DNA from: Dactylonectria macrodidyma
Lineage: Eukaryota; Ascomycota; Sordariomycetes; Hypocreales; Nectriaceae
NCBI GenBank assembly: GCA_020744425.1
Contig: JAGMUV010000003.1
Coordinates: 4,650,001 to 4,714,000, forward strand
Direction of reading: 5' to 3'
DNA: 64,000 nucleotides
Within the stretch, counting starts at the first letter, position 1. Each line of letters opens with the position of its first letter. The translations under genes were made by a program, and so were the position numbers. Below the pieces are notes generated by a model, which had not been told where the DNA came from, ran no database searches, and saw only the letters and a program-made list of their open reading frames with translations. Positions 45,745-57,240 of this stretch are shown here, piece by piece.

Positions 45745-47442
45745 CTAGAGAACATATCGATACATTGGGTGGGCATCTCCAACATTGGCAATATCCTCGG
45801 GCATGTGATCCAAGTCACTCTTCCCATGCTTCTCGTCCCGCCTCCTGTTCTGCCATCGCAGACTGAGACTGAGAACTGCAGCGATAGTAGCAGCCAGCAG
45901 TAAAACACCGGCGCAAATCCACATGCCCTTGGTGTAATACGGCTGGGCGGACTTGGGGAAGATCCTCGCGCCGAGGATGGGACCACACTGACCGACCATG
46001 CCGAAGATGGTGAGACCAGCTCCGCGCTTCGACGAGGATCCTTGGTTATCAGTGACCCAAGTAAAGGTCAAGGCAACAGCGGGGAACACTCCAGCGCAGA
46101 CAAGAAAGGTCGCAAAGTACCGGATGCCGGTAGTGTGAACCGTCGCCAGGATGATGTATCCCGTGGCGCCGACGCAGCTGAAGATAATGACAAAGATACC
46201 CCTGGTCTGCGCGCGATCGGAGAACAAGCTGGTCAAGACGCACACGAAGTACGCTGCGAGGTACGGGCACGCTGACAGGCCCTGAGCCCTGAGAGAGGTG
46301 TAGCCCATCGCGGTCAGGATCGTAGGGAGGTAGGCAGGCAGTGAGCCGAAGGCAGTGTTGAGGCAGAAGATGATGGCGGCCTGGAGGTAGTTCTTGTAGT
46401 CATAGAAGGCGGCAAAGACCTGCTTGAAGTTGAGCTTGCGCTGCTGATCCTGGCCGCGACCTTTGACAGCTCGTGCACCTATGATTGCGTTCTGGCGGGC
46501 GTCAAGGAAAACGCACTCTCGTGGCGAGGCAGGGAGATAGAAATACGCCACGACGGCGAGGATAAGGGTAGGGATGCCCTCTGGATATCGAGTTAGTGAA
46601 TAAACATGGTATGATGTCGATGTAGATGATTAACTTGCCAACGATAAAAAGTAGTTGCCAGTTGTGAACGGACGTATGCGCGTGGACCAAGCCGTACGCA
46701 AGAGCCGAGGCGAAGCAGTTGGCCAAGGGGGAGAAGGAGATAAACAGTCCGTATCGCAGCCCCATCTCGCGGCGGTGGTAGAAGAAGGTCATGTAGAGCG
46801 CTACGGCAGGCACGAACCCAGCCTCAAAGACACCGATGAGGAATCGAAGGGCCATGATGCCGGCGAAATTATGAGTGGTGGCCTGCAGAATGCTCATGGT
46901 TCCCCAGCCGAAGGTGACCATTGCTGTCCACAGACGCAAGGGCACAAACTTCCACACAAGGATGAGCTGCGCGATTGACGTGTTAGCGTTGAGTCGTCAA
47001 AAACAGTGATAACTAGAATGCTGGGGCATGAGGATGGACTAAATACCCAGTGAAAGGCTATGTAAGCAATGTAGTAGATGGTCACAATCATGGAATACTG
47101 GTCCGAGGTGATGCCCCAGGCCTCACCCATACCTGCAGTGTATGCATTTCCAATGTTGCCGCGGTCGATGTAGGAAACAAGGTAGAGTGAGCCGAGTCTG
47201 TATGGATGTGATCAGCGTCAACAAGTGGAAAAGAGACTTGAACTTCCCACGACCTACAGTGGGATCAAACTCCAATCGAGCTTCCGAAGTGCTCTTCTCT
47301 CTTCATCTGGAGTCCAAGTGAGAGTCTGGGCCTCGTCATGCTTCATACTATCTTCGACATCCATGACGGAGAGGTTCTGGTTCTCAACGTGCGAGGCGTC
47401 TTCCTCTTTGTTGGGTTGACGAGCGTGGTCTGGGTTTTGCAT
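45745..47442 (-). CDS. MFS transporter, ACS/allantoate-permease (DAL5) type
   Basis: Four exons on minus: 47442-47258, 47197-47047, 46966-46639 and 46580-45745; 499 residues. The first exon is a polar cytoplasmic N-terminus ending in RKLDWSLIPL, then LGSLYLVSYIDRGNIGNAYTAG starts the membrane part. The N-terminal half has GWGTMSILQATTHNFAG and RFLIGVFEAGFVPAVALYM. A charged central loop (ARAVKGRGQDQQRK) and the second six spans follow. This is the anion:cation symporter family, which takes up organic anions such as allantoate, nicotinate or aromatic and short organic acids. Intron 3 (46638-46581) uses a GC donor (GCAAGT); only this donor gives the conserved FIVEGIPTL. The gene is divergent from the AtuA-CoA-transferase gene with a 486-bp shared promoter and is the likely uptake step of the cluster. 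Confidence 0.85.
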
Positions 47443-47656
47443 AGCGAAAACTTTTTGGCCGGTTTGTGTCGATGCCTTGGAGATGCTAGACTGGACTTCT
47501 GGATCCGAGGCTCCCTTTTAAGGCCGTCGATGAGCCTTCATCTCGCAAACATGACACGCGAATTTGTGGGGTTGCAAAGGAGAACCGACCCCATGGGGAA
47601 CTAGGTTGTTGCTGGGGCATACCGTGGGGCGTCCGTCTGGCCCAGAGTTCGAGGAG

Positions 47657-47678
47657 GCGTCGGCATCAATACCGACGC
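47657..47678. promoter_or_regulatory. Perfect palindrome GCGTCGG-N8-CCGACGC
   Basis: Seven-base arms at 47657-47663 and 47672-47678. CGG and CCG separated by 8 bases is the layout bound by dimeric Zn2Cys6 regulators. Located in the divergent transporter/fusion-gene promoter. Confidence 0.6.
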
Positions 47679-47692
47679 TGAATACCGAGCAG

Positions 47693-47785
47693 ATGCCGAT
47701 GTGCCATTGGCGAGCAAATTGGATTTCGGATTCTGGACCGAAATCCCCCAATGCCGATCATGCCGTCTTAGGGCGGACATGCCGT
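47693..47785. promoter_or_regulatory. Repeated ATGCCGA/T boxes
   Basis: ATGCCGAT at 47693-47700 (extended to ATGCCGATGTG) and 47751-47758. ATGCCGT at 47760-47766 and 47779-47785. The same box occurs in the promoters of the regulator and the cyclase genes. Confidence 0.5.
47721..47746. promoter_or_regulatory. Perfect palindrome GGATTTCGG-N8-CCGAAATCC
   Basis: Nine-base arms at 47721-47729 and 47738-47746, with the same TCGG-N8-CCGA core and spacing as the palindrome at 47657-47678. A likely binding site of the cluster's Zn2Cys6 regulator. Confidence 0.65.
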
Positions 47786-47928
47786 GCGGAGAGCACTCAT
47801 TTATCAACGAATGACAGAAACAACTCAACTTCAGTCAATTGCAATGTCTGTCTTGTATTAATATATTACCCATCTCATCCTCTACGTCCATGAGGACTTA
47901 GCCCCATATACAACTCATATTTGCAAAC

Positions 47929-50900
47929 ATGTCACGTCCATGGACCGTCAACGACCATGCCTCGCAAGAGTTTAACATCCTCACGCCAAATGCCATGCTC
48001 GGCTATGGATACAACTCGGATCATTTCTGGCACGGTATCTCCAAATATCGACCTGCGGCGATTATTGTTGACAGCGGTTCCACTGATGGCGGCCCATACA
48101 AGCTGGGCATGGGAAAGATGACGTGTGGGAGAGGCTCGTATGTTCGCGACCTTGAGCCGATCCTCGCCGCTGCATTCCACCACAAGATCAAAGTCCTAAT
48201 AGGGTCCGTGGGCGGCGATGGTAGCAACAAACACGTCGCCGAGATGCTCCAGATTGTTACGGAGATTGCTAGCCGTGAGGGCTATTCGTTCAAGGTCACC
48301 ACCATCCAGGCGGGGATGGATAGGTCCTTTATCAAGAGCAGGATAGCCGAGTCGCGCGTGAGCCCTTGTGGTCCCGTTGAGCCGTTGCTGTCCGAGGTGG
48401 TAGACACAGCTGTTGATGTTGTTGCTCAGATGGGTGCTGAACCGTGAGTTTCGCCATTCCAACCGCAATTTTTTGCTGACGACACGACTCCAGATATCTC
48501 AAAGCCCTGGAAGAGGACCCAGATATTATCCTCGGTGGAAGGTCTTACGACCCAGCCCCTTTTGCTGCCTTTTCCATATTCCACGGCGTGCTTCCAGGAG
48601 TCGCATGGCACATGGGCAAGATCATGGAGTGTGGCGGCATCTGCGCGGTGCCTAAAGGCCGCTCTATGATCGCAACTCTAAGAAGAGACTCGTTTGATCT
48701 CACGCCGCTGTCCCCGGCTGAAAGATGCACGCCACTCTCAGTTGCTGCCCACACTCTGTATGAGAAGACCCGTCCCGATCTTCTGCCCGGCCCTGGCGGA
48801 GTTCTCTGCCTCGACAATGCCAAATATAAACAAATCACTGACAAGACTTGCCGTGTATCTCACGCCGAGTTCATCGAACGGCCGTATCAGATCAAACTCG
48901 AGGGAGTCAGCCACCTTGGCTTCCGCACCATCTTCATTGGTGGCATCAGGGACCCGATCTTGATCGACCAAATCGACGACTTCCTCGAGCGCGTCCGCCA
49001 ATACTCGCACAACCTTTTCCCCGAGCTGGATCAATCTGAGCATTGTCGTTTGATTTACCACGTCTACGGCAAAAACGGCGTCATGGGTCCGTTGGAGCCT
49101 GAAACAGCAAAGCCACACGAACTCGCAGTTCTCGGTGAGGTGGTTGCGCCAACTTCAGAGCTATCGCACACGATCGCGAATAACGTCCGAGCCTCCATCC
49201 TGCATTTCGCCTACCCCGGACAAATGGCGACAACAGGGAACTTTGCAAGCCCCCTGTCGCCGCACGAGCAAGATGCCGGCGCCGTCTTCAAGTTCAGTCT
49301 GTATCACCTGGTGGACCTTGACGCTGGAGAGGAGGCGACACTCTTCCCAATCGAGTATCACACACTCGCTTCGACCACGACGACGGCAAAGCCCCCCCCG
49401 GTATTGCCGCTTGAGAAGCTGAAGCAGCTGGAGAGCGCGAGCCTTGTTCCACTGACGACCAAGACAGCCCCCAGCGGCGAGGCGGTGCTGAGCCAGCTCG
49501 CGCGAATCATCCGGTCCAAGAACTCGGGTCCGTTTGAGATGACATTCGATGTCATGTTTGACGATGTTGCAGTGTATGAGCGTGTCAAGGCAGTTGATAA
49601 GCTTGGAAACGAAACAATCAAAGCGTTGTTTCGGGTCACTGACGCCGATATCCTGACCAACATGTACTTCGACCCTGCTCTTGCGTGGAAGTGCACGATC
49701 AGAAGGCCATGGGCTCAGGGCAGTGTTGGTGAACGCGACACTCTCGGCACCCAGCAGCACGCGCCGCTCTTGGGTGTAGTTATCCCTGCAAGCAAGCCTG
49801 CACACTTCAATGGCGACAAGCGAGAGCCTGTTGTAGCAAACGGAATCTCGAAACCTCATGTCAACGGGTTTCCCACAGCTAAAATGAACGTCGACCGAGG
49901 ATCATTCACATCACGAGACGTATTGGAAGAAGTCTGGACAGGTCTCGGACTCCCCAAGAGTGGTCTAGGATCCGTCAAGCTTCCGGGACAAGAAGGCCCG
50001 GCCCTGCCTTCATCCTACAAACTCGGGATACTAGCACAAAGCTCCATTGCTCTGTCTGCCCTAGCCGCTGCGCAAGTCCATGCGTTGCGAAATAATAGCA
50101 CCGTCCCTATTGTTACGGTTCCTGTTGAGCACGCGGCCGTCGAGTTCAAGTCTGAGAGGCTTTATGCACTGGACAACAAACCTGCTCCTTCACCTTGGGG
50201 CCCGATAGGTGGACTACACAAGACATCGGATGGCTATGTGCGCATTCACGACTCGTTCCCAAATCATGCTCACGGTGCACTACGCCTCCTGGGCTTGCCA
50301 GTTGGGTCAACTCGGGATAACGTGTCAGGGAAGACTATCGATTGGGCCAGCATCGATCTTGAAAACTGCGGCACAGTTGAAGACAAACTGGCCATCTACG
50401 CGTTAAGGTCGTATCGCCAGTGGGACATGCTTCCACAGTCGAGGGCCATCAGTAACTTTCCCATTGGCATTGAGAAGTTGTCAGATGCGGCTCTTCCGCG
50501 TAAACTCGGCGGTGGAAATACAAAATGCCTCGCCGGCTTGCGTGTCGTCGACATGAGTCGGGTCATCGCCGCGCCGCTCTGCGGAAGAACCCTTGCTGCC
50601 CATGGGGCTGATGTTATCTGGGTAACATCCCCGAACTTGCCCGACCTACCGACCATGGATCGAGACTTTGGCCGCGGCAAACGAACTGTGCAGCTCGACA
50701 TTCACGATTCACGGGATAAGGCGCAACTTTTGGCGCTGCTCAAGACGTGTGACGTTTTCATCCAAGGCTTCAGGCCGGGAAGTCTTGCCTCCTACGGCCT
50801 GTCACCAGCCGAGCTGGTCAAGATTAATCCGGGTATAATCGTGGCGAACATGTCGGCTTTCGGACCTGACGGGCCGTGGTCCGGTCGGAGAGGGTATGAC

Positions 50901-51320
50901 TCCTTGGTGCAGACTTGCTCCGGAATGAATGTCTCGGAAGCAGAGCATGCCGGCAAGGGTGAGCCTGCGCGGCCGACCCCTTGCCAAGCTCTCGATCATG
51001 CTGGGGGCTACATGCTGGCCACGGGTGTCATTGCTGCCGTGTATCGCCGTGCTACTAGCGGTGGCTCGTGGCGAGTTGATGTGTCGCTGGCGGGTATCAT
51101 GAAGTACTTGAGAAGTCTCGGACAGTACCCTGGCGCAACCGGATTCGAAACCAAGGATTATGAACAGACTGAAGATGTCCCTGACATGTACTTTGAGATC
51201 AAGGAAACAGGGTTTGGAAAAATGAAGGCAATCAGGCACAGCGCTGCCGTTGAAGGATGTCTAGTTGGCTGGGATGTGATGCCCAAGCCTTTGGGATCTG
51301 ACACCCCTGAATGGCTGTAG
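47929..51320 (+). CDS. AtuA-like (DUF1446) / CoA-transferase family III fusion enzyme
   Basis: Two exons, 47929-48443 and 48494-51320, with a 50-bp intron (GTGAGT...CAG); 1113 residues. Residues 1 to ~600 are an acyclic terpene utilisation AtuA/DUF1446 domain: NAMLGYGYNSDHFWHGI, IVDSGSTDGGPYKLG, VLIGSVGGDGSNKHV and DIILGGRSYDPAPFAA. From ~645 to the end is a class III CoA-transferase (CaiB/BaiF, formyl-CoA transferase type): GLGLPK, LAGLRVVDMSRVIAAPLCG, KRTVQLDI, VFIQGFRPGSLASYGLS and GPWSGRRGYDSLVQ. ALDHAGGYMLATG carries the probable catalytic Asp. It would move CoA between carboxylic acids, while the AtuA half is linked in bacteria to geranyl-CoA/citronellol breakdown; the substrate here is unknown. 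Placed between transporter, regulator and cyclase, it is likely the core catabolic enzyme. The C-terminus is clean, with no peroxisome signal seen. Confidence 0.85.
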
Positions 51321-51577
51321 GGGTCGCTAGATGAGGATAGAATTACGAGTGCAGACATGGCAGGAATGTTGCAGAATGGGAAATGATTCTATTTTGTGGG
51401 CTATTGAGTAGTGTGGTTAAACTAGTTTGGCATTTCAAAGAAAGAGCAAATCTATCGTCGTAGTAAATCCCTAGACTCGAAAAGAGGTATGAGGAATTGC
51501 TCCCTTCCCCTCTCATGTTATAACACAACTATACCCTAGAACGGCCCACATCGGGGTGTCACGTGTTGCAACTAAGT

Positions 51578-51605
51578 TCGGCATTTTTCAGTGAGAGATG
51601 CCGAT
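51578..51605. promoter_or_regulatory. Inverted TCGGCAT / ATGCCGAT pair in regulator promoter
   Basis: TCGGCAT at 51578-51584 and ATGCCGAT at 51598-51605 form an inverted pair about 150 bases upstream of the regulator start. The same box is found in the other two promoters of the cluster, suggesting autoregulation. Confidence 0.5.
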
Positions 51606-51753
51606 GATTCCGACTACCACACCACCAACCTCAACCAAGTCCATCAAATCACCACAACTTTCGCATCGTTGGCAATTGCACGGGATACCTGCAAAGCCAT
51701 AGTGCACAAATGAATGCCCTCTTTTCCCCCTGCTCGGATATTCAGGCCAGGGA

Positions 51754-54050
51754 ATGAAAATGTCGCCCAGTCCACCCTCAGCAACAGACCCCGAGATCCC
51801 CTCTCCCTCGGCCTCTGGACCGACACTTGGTGCTCGAAGAGCACGGAGATATGGCTTTGCCTGCGCGAGCTGTAAATCTCGGAAAGTCAAGTGCAACGGG
51901 GACCAACCGGTCTGCAGGGCCTGTCAGAGGAGCGGTGAGGATTGCGTCTGGCCCTCTCAGGACTCAGCCGACTCACGGCTCCGCCACGCCAACGCCCGCA
52001 TCCGGCGTCTCGAAGCGTCTCTTCGGGGCAGTTCCCGGTATTCCCGTGAAAACGAAGTGGCAGATACACAGCAAAGCCACCCTACCCCTGGTCGAGGCCC
52101 AACATACGCATCTTCGGCTTCAGGCAACAGCCCGGCAGTGAGTTCCACCTCGCCAGCAACTGATGCGGCGTATCCATCTTCAGCAACAGAGATCTGGTTT
52201 CAAGTCGGAATTGGCGAGGATGGCGCTGTTGTGTACAATGGTCCTACAAGTCGCTTTCATGCGGGATCACTGGAAGAAACAAATGGCGCCAACGCTGCCG
52301 GAGCCACTGACCCACAGACAAGCTCTATCATGGGTGCCAAGAGAGCTGTACAGGTCGAGACGCTAAGATCCCAATACTCTTTGATGGACTCAGTGTGGCT
52401 ACCCCTGATAGAGGCGAAACCTGTCATGAACGGAACCGGGATCGACACCCGGGTTGGCATGGCCCTACTTGACATCTATTGGACCTGGCTGCATCCGCTG
52501 CACAATTGCGTGTACCGCCCATGCTTGATGATGGACCTTGCTCTAGGCGGACAGTACTGCTCCGATTTTTTGCTCATGTGCATATTCGGCCTGGCAGCAA
52601 GACACCTCCCGGAAGAGAATCTGGCTTTTCCCCAGGTTGGGCGGGGAGAGGACTTCGTCATGCGAGCCAAAGAGCTGCTACTGGGAGAACTCGGTGCAGG
52701 CAAACCTTCCATCCCGACTATACAGGGGCTTCTCATCCTTGGAGGGCGGCAGTGTGCCGTGGGCAAGAGCTCCGAGGGCTGGCTCTATACCGGAATGGCG
52801 ATTCGAATGATGATTGACATCGGACTGCACCTAGACACTCCAAGGCTGGCCGAGCTGCAACGGTGGACGCCGGCCGAGACGGAGACCAGAAAGCGAGTGT
52901 ACAACTCTGCATACATATGGGACAAAACCTTGAGCCTAGCCCTCGGCCGCCCGCCCTCACTAATCAGGCGCCCGTACCCGAGCACCGAGATCCTGGACAA
53001 GTTCGATGACACGCGCAGCTGGAGACCTATCCATGCCCCCGAAGCTGGAGACGCCTACGCTCCAACCCTGTCGTGGAACAGCACGACCTTTTGCGCCTTC
53101 TGCCAGCTGCATGAGCTAACGACAGAGATGATGCTCCTCTTCTCGAGCACCCCTAGCACCGACGATTTCGCAGCCCAGATTGGGAATCTAGACACGAGAT
53201 TCTGCGCGTGGTATGGTGAGTTGCAGGAATCATTGAGAATTGACGATGCAGCTGCCTTCGAACGGAGTCCTCCTCCTCACATCGTATCACTTAAGTATGG
53301 CTTCCTGTCTGGTTAAGAAAGTCCGACTAGACTGAAGATTGTAGTCTCCTATACCATGCCTTGCACATACTCCTTCGACGACCATATCTAAGCTCCCGGG
53401 ATGCAACGTCGAGAGCCCAAAGCACAACGGTGTGCATCACGCACTCCAAAAAGATACACGTAATTCACGGCCTCTACGCCCGAACGTTCCCCCACCGGTT
53501 GATGACATACCAGATCAGCTACTGCATCTTCACTGCCGCTACGGTCGAAGCTCAAATGCTGAAAACGGCGACGGCGCAGGTGGAAAGAGACGCAGCAGCA
53601 GCTAGACTGGCATATGCCGTGAGGGTCCTCCAAGACGAGGCTAGCCACACGCCGGGCAGCGGTCGAAGCCTGGACACGATCCGACGGCTGCTGAGCGCTG
53701 GCCTCGAGCAACAGCCAGCTAACCCGGACGCAGCATCGAACAGACAAGACCCAGGACAGAACGAAGGAGAGGTAGCAGAAGGGCTGGATTCCCTGGTAAT
53801 TCAGTCTCTACCTCATGACGGTCACACACAGCCAGGGGTTTCCTTATTCACAGGGGAGGACTTTTCTTCCTCGATGCTTTCAGGTAGCTTTGCATCGGGG
53901 GATGAACTCAGTCGCGCTGGTCTTGACACGGGCGCTGGATTTCACCCGGATGCTTTTCCATGGGGAATGGCGGACAACTTCTCACGGGCTCCCAACATGG
54001 TGTCTCTGTCCAGCCAAGGATGGTGTCCGTCCGCGTGGAGTTCTATGTAG
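51754..54050 (+). CDS. Zn2Cys6 fungal transcription factor
   Basis: Two exons, 51754-53294 and 53345-54050, with a 50-bp intron (GTATGG...TAG); 748 residues. The binuclear zinc cluster is near residues 35-65 (CASCKSRKVKC, CRACQRSGEDC), with a basic linker and a short coiled segment (RHANARIRRLEASL). The central fungal-specific domain follows, with LDIYWTWLHPLHNCVYRPC, GWLYTGMAIRMMIDIGLHLD and ETRKRVYNSAYIWDKTLSLALGRPPS. The intron join restores LLYHALHILLRRPYL, a standard late motif; without it the frame would stop at 53316. The C-terminus is Ser/Gly/Pro-rich and acidic in places, suited to activation. It lies between the fusion enzyme and the cyclase and is the expected pathway-specific regulator. 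CGG-N8-CCG sites are present in the neighbouring divergent promoter. Confidence 0.88.
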
Positions 54051-54450
54051 GCATAGAAGGTGAGCGAAGAATCATTCGGTAACATACGGCGGTGTATCGA
54101 CACTGGCTATCTTCGTCTAGTTACTAGGACATTAAGATAGTCGCGGAATTATCTTTCCAAGATCATTATCAATTAAGTCTTATGATACTAAGCTTGGCTA
54201 GGTAGAGTTGGTTCTTTTCCAAGGGCTGCAGTACATACCATCCAAACCGCTAGAGCATATCAATTTCGGACAGCAGTAGGAGTGGCTTTCACTAATAAAC
54301 CCAGAATGGACCAATGCGCCCATTACACAGGATTCTGCGGGCTTCTGCAAGAAAAAGGTCTCCCAAACAGTTTTTTTTGGTACTTACTTCGGAGTCTCGA
54401 GAACTAGGGCGTCCATCCAAACCCAATGTGGCCAGGAGCCACGGAATTAC

Positions 54451-54461
54451 ATGCCGATGTG
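54451..54461. promoter_or_regulatory. ATGCCGATGTG box upstream of cyclase gene
   Basis: The 11-base string is identical to that at 47693-47703 in the transporter/fusion-gene promoter and lies about 120 bases before the cyclase start. The rest of 54051-54581 holds no recognisable gene. Confidence 0.5.
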
Positions 54462-54581
54462 ACATAGCCAGATACCGAAGATTCCGACAGGGCTCGAAGC
54501 TCGGCCGCAACCAGGTTTAAAAGATCAGTCAAGGCCAGGGGTCTAAAGAAGGAAGCCCACTCCTAAATCGAACTGTAATCC

Positions 54582-55730
54582 ATGGAGGCCACCTCAACGT
54601 TAGCCCTCCCAAAGAGGCCCCTCTTTGACGACTTGCCGCTAAGACCAGGTGATCCCAAATCATCAGCCTGGGGTTTATGGGGCGAAGACGATGAGCTAGG
54701 CACATTGAATCTCCTCACCCCGGAAGTTGTGAAGAGGGCTGCTGCAGAGGTGATGACCGGGAAGACCATCCCCCTCAAGTAAAACGCCCGGGATGGACGA
54801 GTATCTGGGTTAAGCTAATTCCCGTACAAGCCTCCCCCTGAACGCCTTTGGCCAACCCATGAATCCTGTACGAAAACCCTGCACCCACCGAATAATCGCC
54901 AAAGGTCACGCGAATGACGACGAGGTTAGTTAATATTTTGATATTGACAATTTGAAAAGCATATTGAGTAACGGTTATCGTCCGTAGTTGGATATCAACA
55001 CACAAGGATCAAGCCATTGGGATGGCCCTCGACATTATCCGTACCAGGAGACACTCCAGTACTACAATGGCTTGACGCAAGACGACATCTCGGGGCCAGC
55101 GATGAGCAATAAATTGGGTATTCAAAGTCAGTATGGAGCCCTCTGTACTAGCGACCAACTCCAATACTTACAACTGTAGATCTTGCCATCAAGACCATCA
55201 CCGGCCGCGGCGTTCTCCTCGACTGGTTCTCCTGGGCCCAGAAGAATAACATTGACGTCGATCCCTTCTCGCAGCATGGAATTCCCCTATCCGATCTCCT
55301 AGCTGTAGCAAAGGCCCAGAATACCCAGTTCCGACCCGGCGACATTCTCATCGTCCGGACCGGCTGGCTCAGAGGCTACCGAGATTTGACCAGAGAGGCA
55401 CAGGACGCGCTTGCTCACCGTCCCGTCCGGTCATCCTGCGGGATAGACGCAAGCCCAGAGGTCGTGCGCTGGCACTGGGACAATGCTTTTGCGGCTGTGG
55501 CGAGTGACACGGTGGCTTACGAGGTCTGGCCTAGTCCTCGATCAGCGGGCGATCGCATGCATGAGGTCTTTTTGAGTGGATGGGGTATGCCGATTGGGGA
55601 AAGTTTTGACTTGGAGAAATTGGCTGAGACTTGTCGAGAGGAAGAGAGGTGGAGTTTCATGTTCGTCAGTGTTCCGTTAGATGTCCCTGGCGGAATAGCT
55701 AGCCCTCCAGGAGCTGTCGCCATTTTCTAG
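54582..55730 (+). CDS. Cyclase/kynurenine-formamidase-like hydrolase (PF04199)
   Basis: Four exons: 54582-54778, 54831-54924, 54988-55126 and 55180-55730; introns of 52, 63 and 53 bp; all frames join; 326 residues. It starts LPKRPLFDDLPLRPGDPKSS, then WGLWGEDDELGTLNLLTPEVV, both typical of the fungal cyclase family. The metal-binding block is QGSSHWDGPRH, corresponding to HxGTHxDxPxH of the family. GRGVLLDW, FRPGDILIVRTGWL and the late HEVFLSGWGMPIGE / PGGIASPPGAVAIF blocks follow. Members hydrolyse amides, lactones or act as cyclases using a bound metal; the substrate here is unknown. It is co-oriented with the regulator and shares a promoter box with the rest of the cluster, so it is probably a hydrolysis step of the same pathway. 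Confidence 0.85.
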
Positions 55731-57182
55731 AGTTATGTAAAGACCATCAAAGGAAAGGATTCACCCCCTAATCCAATCGCCGACGCAGAAGGGACAGCAG
55801 CGATCCAGCCCATAAAGGGAAAGAACTTATCTCCTCCGGGCCCACGCGTGCCAATTTTGTATAGCAGGTTCAGCCGGAGGCGGAGTCGAATAGAAGTAGG
55901 TGTAGCTAGTGGAAGATAAAAGTGGTTAGTATCTAAGTCAGCTATATGCAAGTTCGCATGCCTGTTCCAAGCAGTACGCGTGCCGCAACCGCTGTACTCT
56001 CTTGCCCAGATCCGACCCCCGCCGTCTACCTCGCCTATCTAGTGACAGGGAGCGCGGCCCGCACATTTTAACTATCACATGCCTTTAAGTACTGTCAGCT
56101 ACAGGATTATAACTGAATGGAACCACATCTTTCAACCTCGGGACACGTTCTACGTAATCGGCGAGCGATTTATTAATCATTGCATGCTCCAGGTCGCTAT
56201 GGGAGACATGGAGAATGAAGTAGACTCACTGCGTTAAGCAAAATCTATTTCTCAAAGCCAGGTGGCAGCCTACCAATCGATATGGCAGGCTATCAGGGTC
56301 ATGGACTCCTTAGTGGCTAGGCGTCTTTGTAGTTTTCGGGTGAACTGAACGCGGCTTCCTTTACTATCCACAATACTTAATCGAGACGCAGGGCAATTGT
56401 TGGCTTTTCTCCTAACGCGGAGGGAGGACCGGTAGTGCGAGTGGTTCTTGGCATTCCCGTCAGGAGCCTCAGACGGCCACTCAGCATCACCAAACTTGGC
56501 TGACACTACCCGGCGACTCCCAAGCCCGGCTTAGGTTGAGCAGACTGATTACGAGGCGGGAGAGCTGTGCTGAACACACTGATGAATTAAATCTGGCTTG
56601 TGGCTCTATCCTGCGATGGTGGGTCGAGAGCATTTAAATCGCCGACCTCGTCTACGATTCTTCATTCATCCGGTCTACAAATTGTATCGGCTCCTAACAA
56701 TCTCGGTGACCATGGACGCATTCGCGGCTAGACCCAACTCACTAATAAACGATTCAGTAGCAACGCAGTAACTATAGAACTGCACACTACCTAGAAAGAG
56801 TAAGGATTGACTTACCGGAATACTATAGGGTAACTGGGAAGGAACCCAATGATTAAGCGACACATTTTAATGTTTCGAAATATTAAACTGAGCTAAGTGC
56901 TGCCGGGAAGTTTTTTAACATTCGATTGAGAAGTCTACTATCTCCTCGGGCCCAATTTTGGATGCGTCGCCGATCCAGAGCCTTGCCCCTCTTGCTGTCC
57001 TCTTTTCAGCAACTAGTGACAGCGGCAGCAAACCCTACTTAATTGCACGGTTGAAGTCGAGCGTTCCGGACCTCATACAGGAACAAGGTGCTCCTACCGA
57101 ACGATTTCGTAAAGGAGACTCCCTTATGATTATGTAGGCTTAGCTATGATCGTCATCTAAAGTCAAGTTCTTCTACTAAGTC
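55731..57182. other. Intergenic, no gene recognised
   Basis: Normal composition. Short minus-strand frames near 55733-55951, 56270-56506 and 56675-56863 have no motif. Confidence 0.5.
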
Positions 57183-57240
57183 TGCCGTCCGCTCCATCAA
57201 GGCGAGTTTCTGCTATCACGAAGTCAAAAAACATAGTTCT
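57183..57240 (+). repeat. Dispersed repeat, partial copy 2
   Basis: About 58 bases resemble 44084-44143 in the same orientation (GCTCCATC.AAGGCGAGTT, AGTCAAAAAA.CATAG). The resemblance fades afterwards. Confidence 0.55.

Noticed and set aside
49161..49859. 232-codon frame on minus inside the AtuA-CoA-transferase gene
   Set aside because: Antisense shadow of a conserved domain.
53301..53316. Stop codon ending the Zn2Cys6 regulator at 520 residues
   Set aside because: A 50-bp GT-AG intron (53295-53344) removes the stop and restores a conserved late motif, so the longer protein is preferred.
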